Assembly: GCA_046349855.1 (NCBI GenBank)
Contig: JAXMBM010000031.1
Span: forward strand, 1 to 64,000
Direction of reading: 5' to 3'
Length of the DNA: 64,000 nt
Source of the DNA: CAIXSC01 sp046349855
GTDB taxonomy: Bacteria; Planctomycetota; Planctomycetia; Pirellulales; Pirellulaceae
Shown: one piece after another, positions 36,222-43,795 of the stretch
Layout of the letters: each line of letters starts with the position of its first letter
Numbering within the stretch: position 1 is the stretch's first letter
Translations under genes and position numbers: made by a program
The notes under the pieces: model-generated
The model's database searches: none
The model's input: the letters and a program-made list of their open reading frames with translations, nothing else
Told to the model about the DNA's origin: nothing

Positions 36222-36809
36222 ATGTTTGTCGTCTTGTTTGGTGCACCGGGAGCCGGAAAAGGGACGCAGTCCCAGCGTCTGGCCAAGTATCTCGCCGTGC
36301 CCCATTTGTCCACCGGGGAAATGCTGCGGGCCGCCAAAGCTCAGGGTACGGCCCTCGGACTCACCGCCGCCCGATACATGGACGAAGGACGTCTGGCGCC
36401 GGACGAGCTCGTGGTTGGCATTGTCTGCCAGCGACTCGAACAACCCGACTGCTGTCGCGGATGTCTGTTCGACGGGTTTCCGCGGACGGTCGAGCAAGCT
36501 CGGCTGCTGGATGAATACCTGTCGCGACGACGCGGTCGCGTGGGAGTGGTGATCGACATTCGCGTCGAAGGAACCGAACTGCTCCGCCGCATGCTGGAAC
36601 GTTCCCGTGTCGAGCGACGGATTGACGATACGCCCGAGACGATCGAACGTCGGCTCGAAGTCTTCAGCACTCAGACCGCCCCCGTCCTCGACTACTATCA
36701 TTCCCACGGGACGCTCGAGTGGGTGGACGGCATTGGCGGGCCGGACGATGTGTTCGAACGCATCCGGCAGGCGGTGGAGAAGCACCGTCAGATCTGCGAC
36801 GTATGCTGA
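36222..36809 (+). CDS. adk: Adenylate kinase, short-LID form
   Basis: 195-residue enzyme for AMP + ATP to 2 ADP. The P-loop GAPGAGKGTQ is at residues 7-16, followed by HLSTGEMLRAA, CLFDGFPRTVEQA and RRIDDTPETIERRL. The LID is the short type without zinc cysteines, hence the small size. The ATG at 36222 gives the family start MFVVLFGAPG; upstream in-frame sequence overlaps the secY end and is rejected. The stop overlaps map by 7 nt, keeping the common secY-adk-map order. Confidence 0.96.
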   Translation: MFVVLFGAPGAGKGTQSQRLAKYLAVPHLSTGEMLRAAKAQGTALGLTAARYMDEGRLAPDELVVGIVCQRLEQPDCCRGCLFDGFPRTVEQARLLDEYLSRRRGRVGVVIDIRVEGTELLRRMLERSRVERRIDDTPETIERRLEVFSTQTAPVLDYYHSHGTLEWVDGIGGPDDVFERIRQAVEKHRQICDVC

Positions 36810-37603
36810 CGCTCCGTTCCCCCCGCGAACTGGCGGCGCTGCGCCGCGCGGGACTGGTGGTCTGGCGAGCTCACCAGGAAGTCGCTCGGGAAGTACGTCC
36901 GGGAGTGACCACCGCCGAACTCGATGCGATTGTCGAGTCGGTATTTGCGCGGTATGGGGCCGAGCCGCTCTTCAAAGGGGTGCCGGGAAAGATTCCCTTC
37001 CCGGCGGCGACCTGCATTTCCGTGAATGAAGCGGTGGTGCACGGGATTCCCGGCGATCGCCGGCTGCGAGCCGGGGACATCGTGAGTGTCGATACGGGCT
37101 GTCGGTTCGAGGGGTGGTGTGGTGACTCGGCCTGGACTCATCCCGTCGATTCCGTTGCGCCCCGCGTGCAGGAGCTGCTCGACGTCACCCGCCAGACCCT
37201 GGAACTGGCGATTCGCCTGCTGGGGGAAAAGTCGCGGTGGAGCGAGGTGGCGACCGAGATGGCTCAGTTGGTCCGCAGTCACGGGCTGGCTGTGGTCGAG
37301 GCGTTCAGCGGACACGGGATTGGTCGGGAGATGCACGAAGAACCCCAGGCTCCCAATTACTGTTCGGCCGAACTCAAACGGCGCGATTTCCTCCTCAAGC
37401 CAGGGCTGGTGCTGGCGATCGAACCGATGGTGAATCTGGGAACGAAGCAGGTGCGCTGTCTGCGGGATCACTGGACGCAGGTAACGTGCGATGGTCAGCC
37501 CAGTGCCCATTTCGAGCACACCATCGCCGTGACGGCTCAGGGGCCCTGGGTTCTCACCGGTCCGCCCGTGACTCCCGAGGAAGAAGAGTTCTGCCGTCGG
37601 TGA
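36803..37603 (+). CDS. map: Methionine aminopeptidase, type I
   Basis: 266-residue metalloprotease removing the initiator Met from new proteins. Metal ligands are readable in order: Asp in VSVDTGCRF, Asp in WCGDSAW, His in SGHGIGREMHEEP, Glu in LAIEPMVN and Glu in HFEHTIAV. The substrate His is in NEAVVHGIPG. It overlaps adk by 7 nt. infA, rpmJ and the alpha-operon genes that follow map in many genomes are absent. Confidence 0.97.
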   Translation: MLTLRSPRELAALRRAGLVVWRAHQEVAREVRPGVTTAELDAIVESVFARYGAEPLFKGVPGKIPFPAATCISVNEAVVHGIPGDRRLRAGDIVSVDTGCRFEGWCGDSAWTHPVDSVAPRVQELLDVTRQTLELAIRLLGEKSRWSEVATEMAQLVRSHGLAVVEAFSGHGIGREMHEEPQAPNYCSAELKRRDFLLKPGLVLAIEPMVNLGTKQVRCLRDHWTQVTCDGQPSAHFEHTIAVTAQGPWVLTGPPVTPEEEEFCRR

Positions 37604-37668
37604 GTTGCGAGCGACGGTCTCACCGCGATACCGCCAGGGCGGATTTCCTCACTCCTGTCCACGCAAAT

Positions 37669-37718
37669 GCCCCTCACCCGGCCGTTGCGCGGCCGGTCGG
37701 TTTCCCGCAGGGGAGAGA
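37669..37718. repeat. GC-rich palindromic intergenic element (candidate dispersed repeat)
   Basis: Between map and galE, GCCCCTCACCCGGCC leads into the palindrome CGGCCGTTGCGCGGCCG and then the short hairpin TCCCGCAGGGGA. The composition resembles REP-like intergenic elements seen in planctomycetes. Only one copy is visible here, so repeat status is unproven. Confidence 0.3.
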
Positions 37719-37768
37719 TTTTGGCAGGTCACAAGCGGCAATAAACGGCAACCGGTGAGGAGCATGCC

Positions 37769-38770
37769 ATGCGCATCCTGGTGACGGGGGGAGCGGGATA
37801 TGTCGGCTCCCACACGGTCCCCTTCTTGATTGCCGCCGGCCATGAAGCATGGGTCTACGACAATCTCTCGCGCGGGCATCGGGAAGCGACGGACGGTGCT
37901 CGTCTGATTGTGGGAGATCTGGCCGACGAGCCGCGACTGGAGACGGCGCTGCGGCAGCACCAGATCGACGCGGTTCTGCATTTTGCTGCGGTGGCGCTGG
38001 TCGGCGAAAGCATGCACGATCCGGCGCTCTATTACCGCACCAACGTGGCCGGCACCCTGTCGCTGCTTTCGGCCATGTTGCGGGCTGAGGTCCGGCGTCT
38101 GGTGTTTTCCAGTTCGACTGCCGTCGTGGGAGCTCCGCTCCAGATGCCGATCGCCGAGACGGCGCCGCGGCTGGCGATCAATCCCTACGGCCGGTCGAAG
38201 GCCATGGTGGAGCAGATCCTCGAAGATTATGCCGACGCATACGGATTGGCGGCGACCGCCCTCCGCTATTTCAATGCGGCAGGAGCGGCTCCGGCCGGTG
38301 ACCGCGGCGAGGATCACGATCCGGAGACTCACTTGATACCGGCGACTCTGAGCGTGGCTCTGGGGCGCCGGTCCCATGTGACGCTGTATGGTGCCGATTT
38401 TCCTACTCCGGATGGGACGTGCATCCGGGATTACGTCCACGTGGACGACCTCGCGGTGGCTCATCTGCGGGCGCTCGAACGCCTGCCACCCCGTGGATTT
38501 CGTGCGTACCACTTGGGTCTGGGGCGGGGCTACTCGAACCGCGAGGTGGTGGAGACGTGTCGGCGAGTGACCGGGAAACACATTCCCATGCTGCTGGCGG
38601 ACCGGCGCCCTGGCGACCCGCCCAGTCTGATCGCCGACCCGTCGCGGGCTCGAGAGGAACTCGACTGGCGGCCGCAGTACCAGGATTTAGACGCGATCGT
38701 GACCACGGCCTGGAACTGGCATCGAAGGCATCCGTGGGGATACGGCGGGGCGCCTCGCGAGGGTGAGTAG
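37769..38770 (+). CDS. galE: UDP-glucose 4-epimerase
   Basis: 333-residue extended short-chain dehydrogenase that interconverts UDP-glucose and UDP-galactose for polysaccharide and LPS synthesis. The NAD-binding MRILVTGGAGYVGSHTV, the Ser in VFSSSTAVVG, the YxxxK catalytic pair in NPYGRSKAMVEQ, LRYFNAAGAAP and DYVHVDDLAVAH all fit GalE. GGTGAGGAG stands just upstream of the ATG. It is separated from map by 165 nt with the palindromic element and is not obviously part of the ribosomal transcript. Confidence 0.95.
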   Translation: MRILVTGGAGYVGSHTVPFLIAAGHEAWVYDNLSRGHREATDGARLIVGDLADEPRLETALRQHQIDAVLHFAAVALVGESMHDPALYYRTNVAGTLSLLSAMLRAEVRRLVFSSSTAVVGAPLQMPIAETAPRLAINPYGRSKAMVEQILEDYADAYGLAATALRYFNAAGAAPAGDRGEDHDPETHLIPATLSVALGRRSHVTLYGADFPTPDGTCIRDYVHVDDLAVAHLRALERLPPRGFRAYHLGLGRGYSNREVVETCRRVTGKHIPMLLADRRPGDPPSLIADPSRAREELDWRPQYQDLDAIVTTAWNWHRRHPWGYGGAPREGE

Positions 38771-38890
38771 CCGGTGCGCGGGGGCCGGATTCGGCGGGTG
38801 GCGATTTTCGCTCTTGCTCAGATTCCCCTGGCTCGCTAACCTCCGCGCGCGAGACGGGGAGGAAAGGCGAGTCATTGTGGGAGTCGGATC

Positions 38891-39736
38891 ATGGAATGCC
38901 CCAGCAAGTCAACCGCTCGATCGACGAAGGGCTGGGGACTCACTGCGCTCGTCCTGCTGGGGCTGGCTGCTGCGGGGTGCGGCACGTTTCCTAGTTCGCA
39001 CAACGCGGACGGTGTCCGGCTGTTTCAACAAGGGCAGCTGACAGGGGCCATGCAGCAATTCCAGCAAGCGGTGCTGCAGGAGCCGCAGAATGCGGATGCC
39101 TACTACAATCTGGCGGCGACTTACCATCGGCTGGGGAGCCAGCAGAACGACCGGCAGGCACTGCAACAGGCAGAGAATCTGTACAACCAGTGCCTGGATC
39201 GGGACGACAATCACACTGACTGTTATCGCGGCCTGGCCGTGCTGCTGGTCGAGACCGACCGTTCGGATCGGGCGTTCTCGCTGTTGCAGAACTGGGCCAA
39301 TCGCAATCCGCGTTCCGCTGACGCACGCGTCGAACTGGCTCGGCTATACGAAGAATTCGGCGACTCGGATACGGCCAAGACGAATCTGCAGACCGCGTTG
39401 CAGCTGGATCAGAACAATGCCCGAGCGTGGGCCGCGTTGGGCAAGCTACGTGAACAGGCGGGCGATCCGACGCAGGCGCTGGCCAATTATCAGCGGTCCC
39501 TGCAATTGAATCGGGCTCAGCCGGCGGTGGCGGAGCGTGTGGCGGTGCTGCAGGCTCGCCTTCCAGGCGGGCAGATGGCGGCAACTCCGGCGGGTGCAGG
39601 GACTGCCGCTACGACGGGGCTGGCACCGGTGCCGGGAGCGGCGCCGCCGGCGGTGCCGCCGGCAGGTGTACCGGCAACGCCTGCAGGCGCGCCGCCACGG
39701 ACCGTGCAAGGGCTCCCCTCGCCCCCTAGGTACTAA
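38891..39736 (+). CDS. TPR-repeat lipoprotein
   Basis: 281-residue lipoprotein: signal segment LTALVLLGLAAAGC with lipobox AAGC, then about four to five tetratricopeptide repeats (GVRLFQQGQLTGAMQQFQ; ADAYYNLAATYHRLG; ADARVELARLYEEFGD; ARAWAALGKLREQAGD) to about residue 215, and a Pro/Ala/Gly-rich tail of about 65 residues. TPR proteins of this sort serve as periplasmic or outer-membrane scaffolds, for example in envelope or pilus assembly; nothing here indicates which. It lies between galE and serC and is probably a single-gene unit. Confidence 0.85.
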   Translation: MECPSKSTARSTKGWGLTALVLLGLAAAGCGTFPSSHNADGVRLFQQGQLTGAMQQFQQAVLQEPQNADAYYNLAATYHRLGSQQNDRQALQQAENLYNQCLDRDDNHTDCYRGLAVLLVETDRSDRAFSLLQNWANRNPRSADARVELARLYEEFGDSDTAKTNLQTALQLDQNNARAWAALGKLREQAGDPTQALANYQRSLQLNRAQPAVAERVAVLQARLPGGQMAATPAGAGTAATTGLAPVPGAAPPAVPPAGVPATPAGAPPRTVQGLPSPPRY

Positions 39737-39795
39737 TCTGGATCCGAGCGGGACGACGCAGTTGCGATGAGCCGTGCGGACTGCCGCTCGGGCCG

Positions 39796-39824
39796 TTCTC
39801 AATCGACTCTTTCTCCTTTACAAT
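39796..39824 (+). promoter_or_regulatory. Possible promoter of serC-serA
   Basis: TTCTCA (39796-39801) and TACAAT (39819-39824) are 17 nt apart and would start transcription near 39831, about 30 nt before serC. The -35 is a weak match. Confidence 0.4.
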
Positions 39825-39859
39825 CCGCGTTTTCCGAGCGGGAAGAGGAGACGGAGTCT

Positions 39860-40969
39860 ATGAGCGGCCAGGCGTCGCAGCGCATTTACAATTTCTCTCC
39901 AGGGCCGGCGGTCCTGCCGGTATCGGTGCTCGAACAGGTGCAGCGCGACCTGCTGTGCCTCCCCGGCAAGGGGGTCTCGATTCTGGAGATGAGCCATCGG
40001 GACAAGGCCTTCATCGAGATTCTGGAGGGGACGCAGGCGGCGTTGCGGACGTTGCTGGGAATTCCCTCGCAGTACAAGATTCTGTTTCTGCAGGGGGGCT
40101 CGCGGCTGCAGTTCTCGATGGTGCCCATGAATCTGCTCCGAGGAACGGGGCGATCGGCCGACTATGTGCTCACCGGCACCTGGGGCCAGAGTGCCTGCAA
40201 GGAGGCTCAGCGCGAGGGGAAGGTGCGGATTGCCTGGGATGGCAAGTCCACCTCCTACGACCGGTTGCCCGCTGCGGCCGATGTGGCGCTCGATCCGCAG
40301 GCGGCCTATGTCCATATCACGTCGAATGAAACGATCGAAGGAGTGCAGTTCCTGGGCGAGCTCGACACGGGGGACGTGCCTTTGGTCGCCGACTGTTCGT
40401 CCGATTTTCTCTGCCGGCCGTTGCCGATCGAAAAGTACGGCCTGATCTATGCATGTGCTCAGAAGAATGCGGGTCCCGCCGGGGTCACGATTGTGATCGT
40501 GCGCGAAGATCTGCTGGCACGGGGTGCGGACGATCTCCCGGGCTACCTTAATTTCCGTTCCCATGCCGGAGAGAACTCGCTCTGGAATACGCCGCCGACG
40601 TTTGCCATCTACGTGGTCCACCTGGTCACTCAGTGGCTGCTGCACGAGGTCGGCGGGCTGGCCGCGATGTACGATCGCAACCGGGAAAAAGCCGGTCTGC
40701 TGTACGAAGTGCTGGACGAGAGTCCGGAGTTCTATCGCGGGCATGCTCAGCGTGATTCCCGTTCGATCATGAACGTCACGTTCCGACTGCCGGACGCGGA
40801 CACCGAGAAAGCGTTCCTGTCGGGTGCTGAAAAGCGGGGCCTGGGGAACCTGAAAGGGCATCGCAGCGTCGGCGGGATCCGGGCCTCGATCTACAACGCC
40901 ATGCCACGGGAAGGCGTTGTCGCTCTGCGGGACTACCTGCGTGAGTTCCGCGCGTCTCGGGGCGGCTGA
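39860..40969 (+). CDS. serC: Phosphoserine aminotransferase
   Basis: 369-residue PLP enzyme that makes phosphoserine from 3-phosphohydroxypyruvate and glutamate. Motifs are RIYNFSPGPAVLP at the start, FLQGGSRLQFSMVPMNLL, and the PLP lysine in LIYACAQKNAGPAGVT, with C-terminal GNLKGHRSVGGIRASIYNA. The ATG at 39860 follows AGAGGAGACGGAG and matches the family start. It directly precedes serA (68 nt), so two successive steps of serine synthesis are paired. Confidence 0.97.
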   Translation: MSGQASQRIYNFSPGPAVLPVSVLEQVQRDLLCLPGKGVSILEMSHRDKAFIEILEGTQAALRTLLGIPSQYKILFLQGGSRLQFSMVPMNLLRGTGRSADYVLTGTWGQSACKEAQREGKVRIAWDGKSTSYDRLPAAADVALDPQAAYVHITSNETIEGVQFLGELDTGDVPLVADCSSDFLCRPLPIEKYGLIYACAQKNAGPAGVTIVIVREDLLARGADDLPGYLNFRSHAGENSLWNTPPTFAIYVVHLVTQWLLHEVGGLAAMYDRNREKAGLLYEVLDESPEFYRGHAQRDSRSIMNVTFRLPDADTEKAFLSGAEKRGLGNLKGHRSVGGIRASIYNAMPREGVVALRDYLREFRASRGG

Positions 40970-41037
40970 GCCGGAATCGGGGCGGGCACACCGGCTTGGG
41001 GTGCCGGGAGAAGGAATCCGGGAGAAGGAGGACGGGA

Positions 41038-42669
41038 ATGTTTCGTGTGATTGTCTTGGATACGTTGTCTCCCGAGGGACTGGCGCTGCTCGATGCCGCT
41101 CGGTCCCAGGTCGAATACGATGTGCGCACGGGGCTCAAGGGGGCCGAACTGCGGCAGGCGCTCAGCGAATACGACGGGGCCATCTGCCGCAGCGGGGTGA
41201 AGATCACCGCCGAAGCGCTCGAAGGGAACCGGCGGTTGAAGGCGATCGTGCGGGCCGGCGTCGGAACCGACAACATCGACAAGAAGGCCGCCACCCGCCT
41301 GGGAATCGTGGTGATGAACACGCCGGCGGGCAACACACTCAGCACGGCGGAGCACGCTTTTGCCTTGATGCTGGGCTTATCCCGCAATCTGGCCCATGCT
41401 CACCGCAGCCTGACCGAGGGGAAGTGGGAACGTAACGCCTACATGGGGACTCAGCTGGCCGACAAGACGCTGGGCGTCGTTGGTCTGGGGCGGATTGGCC
41501 AGGAGGTGGCCAAGCGGGCGTTGGCGTTTCAGATGCGGGTCCTGGGGTTCGATCCGTTCCTGTCGGCCGAACAGGCGGCCAAGCTGGGAATTGAGCGGGT
41601 CGAAACCGTGGCCGAGATGTTACCGCGCGTCGATTATCTGACCGTCCACACGCCGCTCACGCCCGAGACGAAGTACCTGATCGGCATGAAGGAACTCGAA
41701 CTGCTCAAGCCCGGCGTGCGGCTCATCAATTGTGCCCGCGGCGGGATTTACGAGGAGGCGGCGCTGATTGCCGGCCTGCAGTCCGGCAAACTGGCCGGTG
41801 TGGCGTTGGACGTCTTCGAGACCGAACCTTGCACGTCGAGTCCGCTGTTTCAGCTGAAGAACGTGCTCTGCACTCCGCATCTGGGCGCCAGTACCGAAGA
41901 GGCGCAGACGCAGGTGGCGGTCGAGGCGGTGCAGTTGCTGGTGAATTTCCTCACCACGGGCGAGGTACGGCACGCGGTCAACATGGCGGCCATCGATCCC
42001 AAGACGCTCGAGGCGCTGCGGGGTTACTTGAATGTGGCTTATCGGCTGGGACGCTTCCTGGCACAGTGGCACGAAGGGGGAGCGGCGGGTTGCCAGCTGC
42101 AGTACCGCGGCGAGGTGGCGCGACGCGACACCAAACTGCTCACCTCCGCTTTCTGCGCCGGATTGCTCGAAGGGGCGCTGGCCGAAGAAGTGAACATCGT
42201 CAACGCCGAAGTGCTGTTCCGCGAGCGGGGCATTTCGCTCAGCGAAGAATCGCGTGCGGAGCCGGGAGCGTTCAGTTCGTCGATGACCGCCGAATTGCGT
42301 TGTCACGGACGTTCGTACCTGGCCAGCGGCACGTTGTTCGGGGCGAACATGCCGCGCCTGGTGCGCTTGAACGACTATCGGCTCGAGGCCTACCTGGACG
42401 GCAATCTGCTGATTTTCACTCACCGCGATGTCCCTGGGATCATCGGTCGCGTCGGGACGATCTTCGGCGAGCATCAGGTGAATATCGGGCAGATGTCGGT
42501 GGGGCGGGCCAGCGACGAGCCGGGAGGCGAAGCGATCGGGGTCCTCAATCTCGACAGTGTGCCGTCCGCCGAGGCGGTGGCCGAAGTGGCTCGTCATCCG
42601 GCCGTCACCAGCGTCAAAGTGATCACCATGCCGCCGGCCGGCAAGTTGCCGCCGTGGATGGCCGGGTGA
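41038..42669 (+). CDS. serA: D-3-phosphoglycerate dehydrogenase, long form with ACT domain
   Basis: 543-residue enzyme catalysing the first step of serine synthesis. Domains: substrate/NAD domain (1 to about 315; VVGLGRIGQEVAKRAL as the nucleotide fold, NCARGGIYEEAAL, and the catalytic PHLGASTEEAQTQVA), an intervening ASB domain (about 325-455) and a C-terminal ACT domain (HRDVPGIIGRVGTIFGEHQVNI) expected to bind serine for feedback control. GGGAGAAGGAGG precedes the ATG. The length matches the long form found in many bacteria. Confidence 0.97.
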   Translation: MFRVIVLDTLSPEGLALLDAARSQVEYDVRTGLKGAELRQALSEYDGAICRSGVKITAEALEGNRRLKAIVRAGVGTDNIDKKAATRLGIVVMNTPAGNTLSTAEHAFALMLGLSRNLAHAHRSLTEGKWERNAYMGTQLADKTLGVVGLGRIGQEVAKRALAFQMRVLGFDPFLSAEQAAKLGIERVETVAEMLPRVDYLTVHTPLTPETKYLIGMKELELLKPGVRLINCARGGIYEEAALIAGLQSGKLAGVALDVFETEPCTSSPLFQLKNVLCTPHLGASTEEAQTQVAVEAVQLLVNFLTTGEVRHAVNMAAIDPKTLEALRGYLNVAYRLGRFLAQWHEGGAAGCQLQYRGEVARRDTKLLTSAFCAGLLEGALAEEVNIVNAEVLFRERGISLSEESRAEPGAFSSSMTAELRCHGRSYLASGTLFGANMPRLVRLNDYRLEAYLDGNLLIFTHRDVPGIIGRVGTIFGEHQVNIGQMSVGRASDEPGGEAIGVLNLDSVPSAEAVAEVARHPAVTSVKVITMPPAGKLPPWMAG

Positions 42670-42765
42670 CGTGGCGGGAGTCGCCATGGCGCGGGAAGGG
42701 CGGCCCGTTCATGACCGCCCGATTTCAGGTTCACCATTCGTCATTCAGCAATCAGGGAGCAACCA

Positions 42766-43284
42766 ATGTCGCGTAGTGGGGCAGTGACGTTCAAGGGAAA
42801 TCCGATGACTCTGGCGGGAGAAGCCGTGCGCGTGGGCCAGGCCGCGCCCGACTTTACGCTGCACTATTTCGAGGGGGGATTGAAGACGATCACGCGTGCC
42901 GATCTGCAGGGCAAACCGGCCATCCTCAGTGTGGTCCCCTCGCTCGACACGGGAGTCTGCCAGAAGCAGACAAAGAAGTTCAACGAGGAACTGGGCGCGT
43001 TGGCCGACCGCGTGCACGCGGTCACGGTCAGCCTCGACCTGCCGTTTGCCATGAACCGCTTCTGCGGTGCCGAGAGCATCAAGAATCTGCGGAGTGGCAG
43101 CGACTATATGGATCGCAATTTCGGCCGCAACTGGGGAGTGCTGATTGAAGAACTCAAGCTGCTCGCCCGGGCCACGTTCGTGCTCGACAAGAATGGCCAG
43201 GTGGTGTACGCCGAGGTGGTGCCCGAAGTGACGAGCGAGCCCAACTACGACGCCGCCCTGGCCGCCCTCAAGGCCCAACTGTAG
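42766..43284 (+). CDS. tpx: Thiol peroxidase
   Basis: 172-residue atypical 2-Cys peroxiredoxin of the Tpx type, reducing H2O2 or lipid peroxides with thioredoxin. The peroxidatic Cys65 is in SLDTGVCQKQTKKF and the resolving Cys100 in NRFCGAESI. VGQAAPDFTL and the C-terminal EPNYDAALAALKA are typical. It lies 96 nt after serA and 14 nt before the acetyltransferase gene. Confidence 0.95.
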   Translation: MSRSGAVTFKGNPMTLAGEAVRVGQAAPDFTLHYFEGGLKTITRADLQGKPAILSVVPSLDTGVCQKQTKKFNEELGALADRVHAVTVSLDLPFAMNRFCGAESIKNLRSGSDYMDRNFGRNWGVLIEELKLLARATFVLDKNGQVVYAEVVPEVTSEPNYDAALAALKAQL

Positions 43285-43298
43285 CCGGGAACCTCTGG

Positions 43299-43763
43299 AT
43301 GGCGTCCTCATCGGCCGATAACACGGGTGGCGAACTGTCTCCCGAGCGACTGTCCCGCGTGGCGATTCGCCCCGTGAGCTACGACGATCTCACCAATATC
43401 CTGGCGCTGATCGATCCGTTCGTCGAGCAAGACGTGTTGCTGCCCCGTTCCGAGGGGGAGCTGATCGAACTGCTGGCGACGAGTTTCGTCGCCGACGATC
43501 AGGGCGAGATCGTCGGCTACGTGTCGCTGGAGATCTATTCCATCAAGCTGGCCGAAGTCCGCTCGCTGGCCGTGGCGCGTCCCTACCAGCGCCACGGCAT
43601 CGGTCAGCATCTGGTGGCGGCGTGTGTCGACCTGGCTCGCCGCAAAGGCATCATCGAGGTGATGGCGATCACCTCGAATGAAGACTTCTTCCGCCTCTGC
43701 GGCTTTGACTTTACCTTGCCGGGTGAGAAGAAGGCGCTGTTCATCCACACCCGGAATTCGTAA
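43299..43763 (+). CDS. GNAT family N-acetyltransferase
   Basis: 154 residues. VAIRPVSYDDLTNI starts the fold; LAEVRSLAVARPYQRHGIGQHLVAACV is the acetyl-CoA pyrophosphate loop (R/QxxGxG/A), and FFRLCGFDFT is the C-terminal strand. The EVRSLAV-YQRHGIG pattern resembles the acetyltransferase part of N-acetylglutamate synthases and their short forms, so a role in arginine synthesis is possible but not shown. The gene is probably co-transcribed with tpx. Confidence 0.85.
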   Translation: MASSSADNTGGELSPERLSRVAIRPVSYDDLTNILALIDPFVEQDVLLPRSEGELIELLATSFVADDQGEIVGYVSLEIYSIKLAEVRSLAVARPYQRHGIGQHLVAACVDLARRKGIIEVMAITSNEDFFRLCGFDFTLPGEKKALFIHTRNS

Positions 43764-43795
43764 GCCGGACCCGGTCGTCCGGCAACCGGTTGTTT
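43764..43795. terminator. Hairpin between convergent GNAT and alaS genes
   Basis: GCCGGAC (43764-43770) and GTCCGGC (43777-43783) form a perfect 7-bp stem with a 6-nt loop, followed by AACCGGTTGTTT. It fills the 30-nt gap between two convergent stop codons and could serve both strands. The T-tract is weak. Confidence 0.5.

Noticed and set aside
37604..37768. infA or rpmJ hidden between map and galE
   Set aside because: No frame encodes an S1-like fold or the Cys-rich L36 sequence; the gap holds a palindromic element instead.
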